Part shown: positions 54,583 to 64,000 of the stretch, in pieces
Position numbering within the stretch: the first letter of the stretch is position 1
Layout: each line of letters begins with the position of its first letter
NCBI RefSeq assembly: GCF_900115745.1
Contig: NZ_FOXP01000004.1
Coordinates: 126,501-190,500, forward strand
DNA from: Sphingomonas rubra
GTDB lineage: Bacteria; Pseudomonadota; Alphaproteobacteria; Sphingomonadales; Sphingomonadaceae
Length of the DNA stretch: 64,000 bases
Reading direction: 5' to 3'
Program-made: the position numbers and the translations under genes
The notes under the pieces: model-generated
Seen by the model: only the letters and a program-made list of their open reading frames with translations
Told to the model about the DNA's origin: nothing
Database searches by the model: none

Positions 54583-56016
54583 GTGGCCACGCTCGCCCCC
54601 GAGAAGACGAACAGCGCGAAGAACGACTACGTCATCGCCGACATCGGCCTGGCCGAGTTCGGCCGTCGCGAGATCGACATCGCCGAGACCGAGATGCCCG
54701 GCCTGATGGCGCTTCGCAGCGAGTTCGGCGCGTCGCAGCCGCTGAAGGGCGCGCGCATCACTGGCTCGCTCCACATGACCATCCAGACCGCGGTGCTGAT
54801 CGAGACGCTGACCGCGCTCGGCGCCGACGTGCGCTGGGCGACCTGCAACATCTTCTCCACGCAGGACCACGCCGCAGCCGCCATCGCCGCGACCGGCGTG
54901 CCCGTGTTCGCGATCAAGGGCGAGAGCCTGGCCGAATATTGGGACTATGTCGGTGACATCTTCTCGTGGGATTCCTCGGTCGAGGGTCAGACCGCTAACA
55001 TCATCCTCGACGACGGCGGCGACGCGACGATGTTCGCGCTGTGGGGCGCCAAGCTCGAGGCTGGCGTGACGCTGCCCGAGCCCGAGAACGACGAGGAGGT
55101 CGAGTTCCAGCGCGCGCTGAAGGCGTTCATCGCCAAGAAGCCGGGCTACCTGACCGAGACGGTCAAGAACCTGAAGGGCGTGTCGGAAGAGACCACCACC
55201 GGTGTCCACCGCCTGTACGAGATCGCCAAGAAGGGCGAACTGCCCTTCCCCGCGATCAACGTCAACGATTCGGTCACCAAGTCGAAGTTCGACAACCTCT
55301 ACGGCTGCAAGGAATCGCTGGTCGACGCGATCCGTCGCGCCACCGACGTGATGCTCGCCGGCAAGGTCGCCTGCGTCGCCGGCTTCGGCGACGTCGGCAA
55401 GGGTTCCGCCCAGTCGCTCCGCAACGGCGGTGCGCGCGTGATGGTGACCGAGATCGACCCGATCTGCGCGCTCCAGGCGGCGATGGAGGGTTTCGAGGTC
55501 GTGACGATGGAAGAGGCGGTCAAGCGCGCCGACATCTTCTGCACCGCGACCGGCAACGCCGACGTCATCACCGCCGATCACATGAAGGCGATGAAGCCCA
55601 TGTCGATCGTCTGCAACATCGGCCATTTCGACAGCGAGATCCAGATCGCCGCCCTGTCGAACTACAAGTGGACCGAGGTGAAGCCCGGCACCGATCTGAT
55701 CGAATTCCCCGACGGCAAGCAGATCCTGGTCCTAGCCAAGGGCCGCCTGGTGAATCTCGGCTGCGCGACCGGCCACCCGTCGTTCGTGATGTCGGCCAGC
55801 TTCACCAACCAGACGCTCGCCCAGATCGAGCTGTGGACCAAGTCGGAGAACTACAAGAACGAGGTCTACGTTCTTCCCAAGCACCTCGACGAGAAGGTCG
55901 CCGCGCTCCACCTCGAGAAGCTCGGCGTGCAATTGTCGAAGCTGTCGGCCAAGCAGGCGGGCTATATCGGTGTGCCGGTAGAAGGGCCGTTCAAGCCGGA
56001 TCACTACCGCTACTGA
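54583..56016 (+). CDS. ahcY: Adenosylhomocysteinase
   Basis: 477 residues from GTG 54583 (AGGAG 8 nt upstream). Hydrolyses S-adenosylhomocysteine to adenosine and homocysteine, closing the methyl cycle. NAD-binding motif [18 protein letters not shown], substrate motifs [28 protein letters not shown] and the C-terminal KPDHYRY are present. Regulation is probably at the 20-bp palindrome upstream. Followed by a good terminator. Confidence 0.97.
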   Translation: MATLAPEKTNSAKNDYVIADIGLAEFGRREIDIAETEMPGLMALRSEFGASQPLKGARITGSLHMTIQTAVLIETLTALGADVRWATCNIFSTQDHAAAAIAATGVPVFAIKGESLAEYWDYVGDIFSWDSSVEGQTANIILDDGGDATMFALWGAKLEAGVTLPEPENDEEVEFQRALKAFIAKKPGYLTETVKNLKGVSEETTTGVHRLYEIAKKGELPFPAINVNDSVTKSKFDNLYGCKESLVDAIRRATDVMLAGKVACVAGFGDVGKGSAQSLRNGGARVMVTEIDPICALQAAMEGFEVVTMEEAVKRADIFCTATGNADVITADHMKAMKPMSIVCNIGHFDSEIQIAALSNYKWTEVKPGTDLIEFPDGKQILVLAKGRLVNLGCATGHPSFVMSASFTNQTLAQIELWTKSENYKNEVYVLPKHLDEKVAALHLEKLGVQLSKLSAKQAGYIGVPVEGPFKPDHYRY

Positions 56017-56041
56017 CGGTCAGCCACATCAAAGTTGATTG

Positions 56042-56078
56042 AGGCCGCATCCGCCACCCCGGCGGGCGCGGCCTTTTT
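56042..56078 (+). terminator. Rho-independent terminator of ahcY
   Basis: Outer stem AGGCCGC / GCGGCCT and inner CCGCC / GGCGG, directly followed by TTTTT. Confidence 0.85.
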
Positions 56079-56375
56079 CGTGCGTGGGTCGCGAGGCTAT
56101 GAGCCAACCCAAGGCGTGGGTGAATTCTGTTTTGTCGACGATCCTCTGCCATAAGGGGATGCGGCATGCCGAAAGCATGACCGAGAGGTGTTGCCGGCCG
56201 CTAGGGTCCGTACTTCACCAGCGGCGACAGCCCTCCACCGCTCCGCAGTTTCCCCTTGCAGGGAACGAATGAGGTGCCGGTGCCATCGGCAGCGTAGGAG
56301 AAAAAGGCCGCGCTCGCCGGAGTGGCGAACGCGGCCTTCGAGGCAGTGGACCGGGGGCCGGAGCCCCCGCCCGGA
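56079..56375. other. Interval between ahcY and the TonB receptor gene
   Basis: No gene supported. It holds the receptor terminator at its right end and a TTGCAGGGA word near 56255 like that after valS. Confidence 0.4.
56301..56337 (-). terminator. Terminator of the TonB receptor gene
   Basis: The stem AAGGCCGCG.CTCGCC / GGCGAA.CGCGGCCTT lies just after the receptor stop; on the minus strand it is followed by UUUUUCU. Confidence 0.8.
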
Positions 56376-59300
56376 TCAGAAGCCGATGCGGACGCCGGCG
56401 TAGAAGCGGCGACCGAGCGGGTCATAGGTGCCCGTGTCGGTATCTTGCCCGGCCGAGTAGCCAAGGTCGGCGAGGTAGGGCGGCTTGTTGTCGAGCAGGT
56501 TGAACCCGCCGACGTAGAACTCGAAGTGATCATTCGCGCGGAGGCGGATCTGCGAGTCGAGGTAGAACTGCGGCCGCACGCGGTAGAGCGGGTTGCTCCC
56601 CGGACGCGCGCCCGTCAGCTGGTCGTCGAGGCTCGCCTGGCTCAGCCACGTGCCCGTCACCGTCAGCCCGACGTTGTCGATGTCGTAAGCCGAGTTGATC
56701 GTGAAGCGATCACGCGACGCACCAATCTCGCCCGCGAAGTAGTCGCGGTCGGCGCCGGGCAGCGGCACGGTGTAGCCCGAGATGAGGTGCGTGTACGATC
56801 CTCGCAGGTTGAGGTTACCGGCCAGGCCCAAGTCGGTGAGATTCTGGCGGAACGTCACCACCGTATCAATGCCCTGCGTCTTCACGCCGCCACTGTTGAG
56901 CGCCGAGGTGGTCAGCTGGTCGAGCGATCCAGCGCTGTTGGGGCCGAGCGGGCCCGAGCGCCGCACGATCTGGCTACAATAGTCCTGGACGCCTTGCTGG
57001 TAGCACTGGTTCAGGATAAACTGCAGCGGCGTCGATACGATCGCATCCTTGATGCGGATGTTGAAGTAATCCACCGTCAGCGTGAAGTTGCGCAGCGCCC
57101 GGATCGACTTCGGCGCGATCACGACGCCCGCGGTGAAGCTGTCGCCCTTTTCCTCCTGGAGGTTGGGGTTGCCTGCCTCGAAGCTGGTGACGCCTTGGAT
57201 GTCGGCCTGGTTCGCCACGAACGCGCCGCCGTTGGCCGCGATGTTCGCCAGCACGCCCGCACCCGCGCGGCACTGAGTGCCGAGCGTCCCCGCCGTCGCC
57301 AGTGTCACGCCGATGCATGGATCGCTGACGCTGGGGAAGTTTTGCTGCGGCGCCTGGAACAGCTCGTTGATGTTGGGCGCGCGGACTGAGCGCGCCGCCA
57401 TGACGCGGAAGCGGACGTCGCGGATCGGGGCCCACTCGCCGCCGTAATTGTAGCTGTAGGTGGTACCGACAGTCGAATAGTTTGAGATGCGCAGCGCGCC
57501 GCGGACCGACAGCGAGTGGAAGAACGGCCGGTCTTGGAGCAGCGGCGCGATGACCTCGCCGAAGCCCTCCCACAGGTGGAAGCGGCCCGACGTCGCCGGC
57601 AGCGCGTTGTTGCCGTTGAGGCCCTGCTGGGTGAGCAGGTCGAAGTCGTTGCGGCTGGTCTCGCGGCGGTATTCGGTGCCGACGCTGAAGCCGACCGGGT
57701 CCGCGCCGAACAGCGAGAACAGGTTGCCCGACACGTTGCCGCCTGCGACCGTCTGCGTGACCTTGGTCGACAGCATCGTCGGCACCGCGAGGTAGCTCTG
57801 CGCCGCCGTCAGCGCGCCCGCGCCGTAGATGTTGGCGGGGATGCAGCCCGCCGCGCGTGCCGCCGGGTCGGCGCAGACGATCTGGCCGGTGGCGGGATCG
57901 CGGAGCGAGTTCAGCGCCTGGAAGAAGTTGGCGGTGTTGAACTGCCCGTTGCCGCTCTGGTCCTCCTTAGTCTGGCCGTAGATGCCGTAAACCTCGTAGT
58001 TGAAGCGATCGTCGAGGAACTTGCCGTTGGCACCGCCCGCGAAGCGGAACGTGTCGCGGCTCGCGCGGCTGGTGCGCGGGCCGAAGTCGGACAAGCGACG
58101 ATCGAAGTAAATGTCGCGCAGCCTGTCACCGTCGGTGTCGGTTGCGGCGTTAAAGATCGCATCGGGAACGAACGGATTGCGGTAAGTAACGCCGCCTACA
58201 ACCGACTGGATCGCGATCTGTCCGCTGTTGCGCGGGTTGCTGAAGGTCGAGTCGAGCGGGAAGGGCTCGATAACCGTGCTCACCTTAGTCTTGGCGTAAT
58301 TGCCCTCGGCGAAGAGGTTGAACGCGGGCGAGACCTCGAAATTGGCGCGGCCCGCGGCGACGTAGCGCTCGACCGGCACCGCAAGATAGCGGAAGTCGGA
58401 GCGGTTGAAGCCGTCGGGCCCTGCAACCGAGCCATCGGCGTTGACGCAGCCGCCGGTGCCGTTGGTCGACGCGCAATTGCGCAGGCGACCGTCTTGCCCG
58501 TAGGTGAAGGTCTGGTCGCCGGCGTAGTAGCGGCCCTGCGGTGCGAAGCCCGACAGGAATGGCCGTTGCGGCGTGAACAGGTCGGCGTCCTCGCCGGTGA
58601 CGTTCAGGCCGCGGCTGGTCGAGTCAATCGCGCTTGAGCCGCCCTCGGTCGAGCGGTCGCGCTTCAGCACGGTGCCCTGCTTCGAGTAGCCGCCGAACAG
58701 CATGACGTTGCCGCGGCCTTCGGCGAAGTTCTTGCCGACGAGCAGGTTGACCTGGCGGTCGAAGCCGTCGCCGCGCTCAGAAATGCCGGTCTGGCCGTCG
58801 AGCTGCACGCCGTCGAAGTCGGTCTTGTAGACGAGGTTGACGACGCCCGCGACCGCGTCCGACCCGTAGACCGCCGACGCACCGCCGGTCAGCACGTCGG
58901 TTCGCGCGAGGAACTGCGTCGGGATTACGTTTAGGTCGACCGCATTGCTGCCGGGGACGCCCGAAACGAAGCGACGGCCGTTGACCAGCACCAGCGTGCG
59001 GTCCTCGCCCAAGTTGCGCAGGTTGACGGTGGCAACGCCGGCACTCTGCGTCGCGAAGCTCGAATTGGTGCGGCTGATGCCGGGGGTGCCGAAAGCGGGG
59101 TTCTGGAGCAGCAGGTCTTGGACGTTGACGACGCCCGACTGCCTGATTTGTTCGGCGCCAATCACCTGAAGCGGCGAGGCGGCCGTAGCCGAAGGGGACT
59201 GCACGCGCGAGCCTGTGACCACAATCTCGTCGCCGGTGGCAGCCTCTTGCAAACCCGACTGCTCGGTCGGGTTGCCGGCGGGGATGCGCCCGGTCTGATC

Positions 59301-59453
59301 CTGGGGGGCGCCGGCAGGCTGCTGCGCGGCTGCGGCAGCAGCATTGTCCTGCGGAGCCGAGGCGGCATCCTGCGCGCTGGCGGGACACGCAAGCGACGCG
59401 GCAGCGACCAGGAACGTCGTGCCCAGAAGACTGTTGCGGTAAATTATCGGCAT
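56376..59453 (-). CDS. TonB-dependent outer membrane receptor
   Basis: 1025 residues from ATG 59451-59453 (MPIIYRNSLLGTTFLVAAAS, a signal peptide). A Gln/Ala-rich stretch (about 35-75) precedes the TonB box region GDEIVVTGSR and the plug (SPLQVIGAEQIRQSGVVNVQ, LVLVNGRRFVSG, LTGGASAVYGSDAVAGVVNL). The rest is a 22-strand barrel ending in RRFYAGVRIGF with terminal Phe. These receptors import large or scarce nutrients such as glycans, siderophores or peptides; the ligand is not readable. No partner enzyme gene is adjacent. Divergent from divL across 198 bp. Confidence 0.93.
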   Translation of the reverse strand: MPIIYRNSLLGTTFLVAAASLACPASAQDAASAPQDNAAAAAAQQPAGAPQDQTGRIPAGNPTEQSGLQEAATGDEIVVTGSRVQSPSATAASPLQVIGAEQIRQSGVVNVQDLLLQNPAFGTPGISRTNSSFATQSAGVATVNLRNLGEDRTLVLVNGRRFVSGVPGSNAVDLNVIPTQFLARTDVLTGGASAVYGSDAVAGVVNLVYKTDFDGVQLDGQTGISERGDGFDRQVNLLVGKNFAEGRGNVMLFGGYSKQGTVLKRDRSTEGGSSAIDSTSRGLNVTGEDADLFTPQRPFLSGFAPQGRYYAGDQTFTYGQDGRLRNCASTNGTGGCVNADGSVAGPDGFNRSDFRYLAVPVERYVAAGRANFEVSPAFNLFAEGNYAKTKVSTVIEPFPLDSTFSNPRNSGQIAIQSVVGGVTYRNPFVPDAIFNAATDTDGDRLRDIYFDRRLSDFGPRTSRASRDTFRFAGGANGKFLDDRFNYEVYGIYGQTKEDQSGNGQFNTANFFQALNSLRDPATGQIVCADPAARAAGCIPANIYGAGALTAAQSYLAVPTMLSTKVTQTVAGGNVSGNLFSLFGADPVGFSVGTEYRRETSRNDFDLLTQQGLNGNNALPATSGRFHLWEGFGEVIAPLLQDRPFFHSLSVRGALRISNYSTVGTTYSYNYGGEWAPIRDVRFRVMAARSVRAPNINELFQAPQQNFPSVSDPCIGVTLATAGTLGTQCRAGAGVLANIAANGGAFVANQADIQGVTSFEAGNPNLQEEKGDSFTAGVVIAPKSIRALRNFTLTVDYFNIRIKDAIVSTPLQFILNQCYQQGVQDYCSQIVRRSGPLGPNSAGSLDQLTTSALNSGGVKTQGIDTVVTFRQNLTDLGLAGNLNLRGSYTHLISGYTVPLPGADRDYFAGEIGASRDRFTINSAYDIDNVGLTVTGTWLSQASLDDQLTGARPGSNPLYRVRPQFYLDSQIRLRANDHFEFYVGGFNLLDNKPPYLADLGYSAGQDTDTGTYDPLGRRFYAGVRIGF

Positions 59454-59651
59454 AGCATGATTCCTGCACAAACCACGTGAGATTGCTGCTCACGAAGAAG
59501 CGCAGGCATTTATGATAGGATTGCTGCCCTATCGAGCCCCGCCCCGGCCTTTTCCCTGAAAAAACAACGATGTCACTATTCTGCAACAGCTGAGAGCTCA
59601 ACCAGCGCTTCCAACCTTCGATCTGGATCGCCTACACAGGATCATGGATCG

Positions 59652-62015
59652 ATGGTGTGGCGTTCTCCGATGATGGTACTCCAGACCGACGCAGCTGTGA
59701 TGCTCGGCATAGTGTTGCTGGTGCTCGTTGCTGGCGCGGCGACGATGCTCTTTGTCGGGGTGCGCGCTCGCGGGGAAGCGGCGGCGGCGCGGCGGCAGCT
59801 TGCGCGGTTGCAGGCCACGTTCAGGACCAGCCCGGCTCTCGCCATGTTGGTGCGCGGCGACGGACGGATCGAGATACCCTCCACGCTTGCTGCGTCGCTC
59901 GGCCTCGATCAGCCGGCACGGACGCTCGCGGATTTGGCGCAGGGCGAGCACGGCCTCTCCGCCGAAGACGTGGATGGCCTGATCCGCGACGTCGACGTGG
60001 CGCAGCGGGCCGGACGGCCGTTCGAGCGGGCGGTGATGCCGCAGGGGACCGAGCGGACATTCGCACTGCGCGGCAGTCGCGCGCCGGCCGATCTGGGCGT
60101 CGGTGTCCTCGTCTGGGTCACCGACATTAGTGACGCGCGCGTCGAGATCGAGCGGCTGGGCAGCGAGGCGGCGCGGCTCGCCGAAGCCTACGACGCGCTG
60201 TCCGGCCTGATCGAGGCGGCGCCGCTGCCGATGTGGGTGCGTGCCGCCGACCTGAGCCTGGCGATGGTCAACACTGCCTATGTCGACGCGGTGGAGGGAC
60301 GCGATGCCGACGACGTCGTCGTGCGCGGCGTAGAACTGGTGGAAGGATCGGGCCGCGGCGGTCCGCTCGCCGGGGCGACGGCCGCGCGCGACACGCGCCG
60401 CCCGAGCGAGCAGGTGCTGCCGGCCACGATCGACGGCGAGCGGCGGTCGCTGCGCGTCATCGACGTGCCGCTGCCCGGCGGCGGCGTCGCCGGCTTCGCG
60501 GTCGACGTCGAGGATCTGGAGCGGGCACGATCCGGCGCCAAGCGCTTCGCGGACGCGCAGCGCGGGATGCTCGACCGGCTGTCGGCGGGCGTGGCGCATT
60601 TCGGTCCCGACCGCGGCCTGCTGTTCTGCAACCAGCCGTTCCGGCGGCTGTTCGCGATGCGTAACGAGTGGCTGTCCGACCGCCCCGAGTTCGACCGGGT
60701 GCTGGAACGGATGCGCGAGGCGGGGCGCCTGCCCGAGGTGCGCGATTTCCCCGGCTGGAAGGCGGAGCGGCGCGAATGGTTCGTCGCCACTGACTCGGCG
60801 ACTGAGGAGAATTGGCACCTGCCCGGCGGCACCCATCTCCACGTCGTGGCGCAGCCCCTGCCCGACGGCGGACTGCTGTTGATCTTCGAGGATCGGACCG
60901 AGCAGGTGCAGCTGGCCAGCGCGCGCGATACGCTGCTGCGCGTCCGCACCGCCACCTTCGACAATCTGTTCGAGGCGCTGGGCGTCTTCGCCGCCGATGG
61001 CCGCCTCCAGCTGTGGAACAACCGCTTCCGCGCGCTGTGGGGCGTCGACGAGCAGTTCCTGTCCTCGCACCCGCGCGTCGACGCCTTTGCCGAGCGGATC
61101 GCCGAGCGGTTAGCGACGCCCAGCCGCTCCGCGCTGATCCCCGACCTGGTCCGTTCCGCCACTGCCGAGCGACAGCAGCGCGGCGGCCGCGTTGCCTTCG
61201 CGGACGGCCGCCACTTCGAGTTCGCGGGCGTGCCGCTGCCCGATGGCAACGCGCTGTTCACGATGCTCGACATCACCGACAGCCGTCGGGCCGAGCAGGC
61301 TCTGCGCGAACGCGCCGACGCGCTGGAGGCAGCGGACAAGGTCAAGACGCAGTTCGTCGCCAATATGAGCTATGAACTGCGCACGCCGCTGACCTCGATC
61401 GGCGGCTTCGCGGAAATGCTGCACGGCGGCTACGCGGGTGATCTGCCCGATGGAGCGGTGACCTATGTCGAGGCGATCCTCGACTCGGTGGAGCGGCTCG
61501 GCCTGCTCGTCGACGACGTGCTGGACCTGACCAACGGCGGACAGGGCGCGGCGATCGAGCGCGCCGATGTCAATCTGGCGGAGGTACTGCGCGCCGCGGC
61601 GGAAGCCGTGCAGCCGGCGATCAAGCGCCGCCGCATCGATTTCGCGGTGGAGGTCGCGCGCTCGGTCGGGCGGGTGCAGGGCGATGCCAAGCGTCTGCGC
61701 GAGGTCGCCGAGCATCTGCTGCGCCACGCCACCGGATCGCTGCCGGAAGGTGGCCGCATCCTGCTCCACGCCGACGGTACCGCGACGCGCGCGCGGATCG
61801 TGGTGTCGGATGACGGGCCGGGCCTCGACGCCGACAGCCTGACGCGCGCCTTCGACCGCTTCGCCGAGCCGGGATTGCAACCGGGGGGCGAGCGCGCGCT
61901 GGGCCTTGGCCTGCCGCTGGCGCGACAGTTCGTGGAGGCGCACGGCGGCACCATCGCCATCGTGTCGGAGCCGGGCGAGGGTACGCTGGTCACCGTCGAG
62001 CTGCCGCGGCGATGA
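59652..62015 (+). CDS. divL: DivL-like PAS kinase with Tyr in place of the phospho-acceptor His
   Basis: 787 residues from ATG 59652 (ATG 59670 and 59673 also possible). A membrane helix (AVMLGIVLLVLVAGAATMLF) is followed by several PAS-like domains (about 55-160, 180-290, 305-415, 435-545), a dimerisation helix with FVANMSYELRTPLTSIGGFA, where Tyr574 replaces His, and an ATPase domain with DDGPGLDADS and GLGLPLARQF. Caulobacter DivL has the same Tyr and controls CckA and cell polarity. The next genes, tsaE, amgK and murU, repeat the gene order I recall near divL there. It probably has little or no kinase activity. Confidence 0.9.
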   Translation: MVWRSPMMVLQTDAAVMLGIVLLVLVAGAATMLFVGVRARGEAAAARRQLARLQATFRTSPALAMLVRGDGRIEIPSTLAASLGLDQPARTLADLAQGEHGLSAEDVDGLIRDVDVAQRAGRPFERAVMPQGTERTFALRGSRAPADLGVGVLVWVTDISDARVEIERLGSEAARLAEAYDALSGLIEAAPLPMWVRAADLSLAMVNTAYVDAVEGRDADDVVVRGVELVEGSGRGGPLAGATAARDTRRPSEQVLPATIDGERRSLRVIDVPLPGGGVAGFAVDVEDLERARSGAKRFADAQRGMLDRLSAGVAHFGPDRGLLFCNQPFRRLFAMRNEWLSDRPEFDRVLERMREAGRLPEVRDFPGWKAERREWFVATDSATEENWHLPGGTHLHVVAQPLPDGGLLLIFEDRTEQVQLASARDTLLRVRTATFDNLFEALGVFAADGRLQLWNNRFRALWGVDEQFLSSHPRVDAFAERIAERLATPSRSALIPDLVRSATAERQQRGGRVAFADGRHFEFAGVPLPDGNALFTMLDITDSRRAEQALRERADALEAADKVKTQFVANMSYELRTPLTSIGGFAEMLHGGYAGDLPDGAVTYVEAILDSVERLGLLVDDVLDLTNGGQGAAIERADVNLAEVLRAAAEAVQPAIKRRRIDFAVEVARSVGRVQGDAKRLREVAEHLLRHATGSLPEGGRILLHADGTATRARIVVSDDGPGLDADSLTRAFDRFAEPGLQPGGERALGLGLPLARQFVEAHGGTIAIVSEPGEGTLVTVELPRR

Positions 62016-62040
62016 GGTCTCGCGTGCGTGCCTCTTTCTT

Positions 62041-62149
62041 CGTCACCCCGGACTTGTTCCGGGGTCCACCACCCCGCGGGCGCGTCGGCGCTTCCTTCCG
62101 GCGGCCAAACTCGTGGACGAGTGGACCCCGGAACAGGTCCGGGGTGACG
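62041..62149. repeat. Intergenic palindromic repeat R6
   Basis: CGTCACCCCGGACTTGTTCC / GGTCCGGGGTGACGG arms, with inner GGGGTCCACC and GTGGACCCCG. Between divL and tsaE on the same strand; closest in sequence to R3. Confidence 0.8.
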
Positions 62150-62187
62150 GGCGAGGTAACCACCCGTTCCACCGGCAGGCGAGGGCG

Positions 62188-62628
62188 ATGATCCTTCCCG
62201 ACATCGCCGCCACGGAGGCCGTCGGCGCGCGCCTCGCCGGGATCGTGCGGCCAGGAGACGTCATCACCTTGTCCGGGCCGCTCGGCGCGGGCAAGACCAG
62301 CGTCGCGCGCGGCCTTCTCGCCGCGCTCGGCCTTGCCGGTGAAGCGCCGAGTCCCAGTTTCGCGATCGTCCAACCCTATGACCTGCCCGAGGTTCGCCTG
62401 CCGGTGTGGCACGTCGACCTCTACCGCCTCGACGACCCGGACGAGGTCGACGAGCTGGGGCTGGAGGACGAGCGCGGCGACGGGCTGCTGCTGGTCGAGT
62501 GGCCCGAGCGGGCGGGGGAGGGCGCGTGGCCCGAGGCGCTGGCGCTCACCTTGTGGATCGAGCCGGACGGCGCGCGTCGCTTGACAGTCGTCGTCCCCGA
62601 AGCTTGGGAAGCGCGATGGCCGACATGA
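62188..62628 (+). CDS. tsaE: tRNA threonylcarbamoyladenosine biosynthesis ATPase TsaE
   Basis: 146 residues. Walker A GPLGAGKTSVARGLL, SPSFAIVQPYD, and the HVDLYRLDDPDEVDELGLED stretch are the TsaE signature. With TsaB and TsaD it makes the t6A37 modification of ANN-decoding tRNAs. The start ATG 62188 follows GAGGGCG. Overlaps the next gene by 13 bp. Confidence 0.93.
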   Translation: MILPDIAATEAVGARLAGIVRPGDVITLSGPLGAGKTSVARGLLAALGLAGEAPSPSFAIVQPYDLPEVRLPVWHVDLYRLDDPDEVDELGLEDERGDGLLLVEWPERAGEGAWPEALALTLWIEPDGARRLTVVVPEAWEARWPT

Positions 62629-63602
62629 CTGCTGCCGCCGGCGCCTCCAGGGACTTCGCCGCCTTTCTCGCCGCGCATGGTTGGGGCGATGCCATCGTCG
62701 CGCCGCTCGCCGGCGATGCCTCGTTCCGCCGCTATTTCCGCGTAACCGACGGTGCGCGCACGGCCGTGCTGATGGACGCGCCGCCCCCGCACGAGGATAC
62801 CCGCCCCTTTGTCGCGATGGCGCGCTGGCTGGACGAGCGGGCTTTCCTGGCGCCCGCGATCCTGGCGCTGGACGAGGCGCAGGGCCTGATCCTCCTGTCA
62901 GACCTGGGCGACGTGCGGATGTGCGAAACGGCGGATCAAGGGGCGGACGAACTGGCGCTGTATTGCGAGGCGGTGGACCTGCTGGTCGAGCTTGCCCGGC
63001 ATCCGGCGGGGCCGCTCGCGCCGTACGACCGCGCGACGATGCAGCGCGAGGCGGCGCTGTTCACCGAATGGTACTGTCCCGCAGTGGGGCTGACCGTCGA
63101 TATCGAGGGCTACGCCAAGGCGTGGGACGCGGTGCTTGACCACGGCTTGGCGGCCGAGCCGGTGACGGTACTTCGCGATTACCACGCCGAGAATCTGATG
63201 CTGGTTGGCACCCCTCGGCGGCTGGGCCTGCTCGACTTCCAGGACGCGCTCGCCGGCCATCCGGCCTACGACCTCGTTTCACTGCTTCAGGACGCGCGCC
63301 GCGACGTGGACCCGAGCGTCGAGGACGCGATGCTCGCCCGCTACCGCACGGCGACGGGTACGGGCGACGATTTGCTGCGCGCCTATCACGTGCTCGGCGC
63401 GCAGCGGAATGCCAAGATCATCGGCATTTTCGCACGACTGTGGAAGCGTGATGGCAAACCCCGTTACGCCGGCCTGTGCCCGCGCGTGTGGACCTATCTG
63501 GAGCGCGACCTGAGCTACCCGGTGCTCGCGCCCGTCGCCCGCTGGTTCGACGACAACGTCCCGCCTGAGCGGCGCGGCGACCCGATGCTGTTGGCCGCAT
63601 GA
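62616..63602 (+). CDS. amgK: Cell wall recycling sugar kinase AmgK (APH family)
   Basis: 328 residues from ATG 62616 (GGGA 6 nt upstream); ATG 62625 overlaps the tsaE stop and is an alternative. The aminoglycoside-phosphotransferase fold is shown by PLAGDASFRRYFRV, the catalytic loop VLRDYHAENLML and the metal motif LGLLDFQDALAGHPAYDLVS. AmgK phosphorylates the anomeric position of N-acetylmuramate (and GlcNAc) in the salvage route that bypasses MurA. The role is assigned because murU follows directly. Confidence 0.88.
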   Translation: MADMTAAAGASRDFAAFLAAHGWGDAIVAPLAGDASFRRYFRVTDGARTAVLMDAPPPHEDTRPFVAMARWLDERAFLAPAILALDEAQGLILLSDLGDVRMCETADQGADELALYCEAVDLLVELARHPAGPLAPYDRATMQREAALFTEWYCPAVGLTVDIEGYAKAWDAVLDHGLAAEPVTVLRDYHAENLMLVGTPRRLGLLDFQDALAGHPAYDLVSLLQDARRDVDPSVEDAMLARYRTATGTGDDLLRAYHVLGAQRNAKIIGIFARLWKRDGKPRYAGLCPRVWTYLERDLSYPVLAPVARWFDDNVPPERRGDPMLLAA

Positions 63603-64000
63603 CCCGCCCCCTGGCGATCCGCCCGGAGCCCGGCGGGCAAGTGCCGCGTACCGCGATGGTAATGGCGGCGGGGCTGGGCAAGCGGATGCGCCCGCTCACC
63701 GCCACCCGCCCCAAGCCAATGGTCGAGGTGGCGGGCAAGCCGCTGATCGACCACGTCTTCGCGCGACTCTCTGCGGCAGGGATCGAGCGCGCGGTGGTCA
63801 ACGTCCACTATCTCGCGGACAGCCTGGTCGCGCATCTCGGCACCCGATTCGACGGGGTCGAGGTGGTCGTGTCGGACGAGCGGGCGCGGTTGATGGAAAC
63901 CGGTGGCGGCCTCGTCCAGGCGCGTCATCTGCTGGGCGACGAGCCGGTCCTGGTCGTCAACAGCGACAATCTGTGGATCGACGGGCCCGTTGACACGGTG
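63599..64000 (+). CDS. murU: N-acetylmuramate-1-phosphate uridylyltransferase MurU (partial, runs off window)
   Basis: The first 134 codons. The nucleotidyltransferase signature AMVMAAGLGKRMRPLTATRP with KPMVEVAGKPLIDHV and VLVVNSDNLWIDGP is present. MurU makes UDP-MurNAc from MurNAc-1-phosphate supplied by AmgK. The start overlaps the amgK stop (ATGA). Confidence 0.9.
   Translation, partial: MTRPLAIRPEPGGQVPRTAMVMAAGLGKRMRPLTATRPKPMVEVAGKPLIDHVFARLSAAGIERAVVNVHYLADSLVAHLGTRFDGVEVVVSDERARLMETGGGLVQARHLLGDEPVLVVNSDNLWIDGPVDTV

Overview
The window is a GC-rich alphaproteobacterial chromosome segment, most likely from Sphingomonas sensu lato (Sphingomonadaceae). The evidence is the core synteny (aroK - unknown - xerD - accA; pcm - tolC; a PopZ homologue; divL - tsaE - amgK - murU), a large TonB-dependent receptor, a LOV histidine kinase, and the CCCTGAGCGAAGTCGAAGGG palindrome, which I recall as common in sphingomonad genomes. 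The genus call is an inference; no rRNA gene is present to confirm it.

Layout. (1) 1-28.2 kb is core: DNA repair (radA), shikimate pathway (aroB, aroK), chromosome dimer resolution (xerD), fatty acid synthesis (accA), two Flp-type pilins, mutT, tRNA-Cys, pcm, tolC, popZ, a LOV-HK-REC photoreceptor kinase, an S9 peptidase, valS, a MATE exporter, a lipid kinase, hemB and a membrane spermidine-synthase-like protein. (2) 28.2-30.7 kb lies between tRNA-Arg(ACG) and tRNA-Pro(TGG) and holds a small defence-like remnant: vsr plus a probably truncated partner of unknown function. (3) 30.95-47.5 kb is an integrative element in the 3' end of a tRNA with anticodon CAT (probably tRNA-Ile2). Its ends are a perfect 17-bp direct repeat (30950-30966 and 47482-47498). 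It has a P4-type tyrosine integrase beside the tRNA, an AlpA-type regulator, and GATGCCCCC repeats near both ends that look like integrase arm sites. (4) 47.5-64 kb is core again: paired small lipoproteins, an M28 peptidase, ettA, amn, a peroxiredoxin, yqgE, ahcY with a 20-bp perfect palindrome upstream, a TonB receptor, divL, tsaE, amgK and the start of murU.

The element carries no capsid, tail or conjugation genes that I can see, so it resembles a satellite or cargo island. From left to right it holds: a Mom-like DNA modification gene; a repressor-type HTH gene with a palindrome at its translation start; a region of small genes with two repeat families, including three copies of an 89-90 bp hairpin module and a tRNA-Leu-like sequence lacking an anticodon; an operon led by a NusG-like protein with a DUF1996 exoprotein; a 776-residue protein that appears to combine an Mrr-like nuclease with a PIN-like nuclease; replication-type genes, one frameshifted; a run of seven overlapping phage-type genes; alpA; a short antisense transcript unit; and a winged-helix-like protein convergent with the integrase.

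Six copies of a core intergenic palindrome (R1-R6) occur in the flanks and none in the element. One other palindromic repeat is inserted in frame inside valS.
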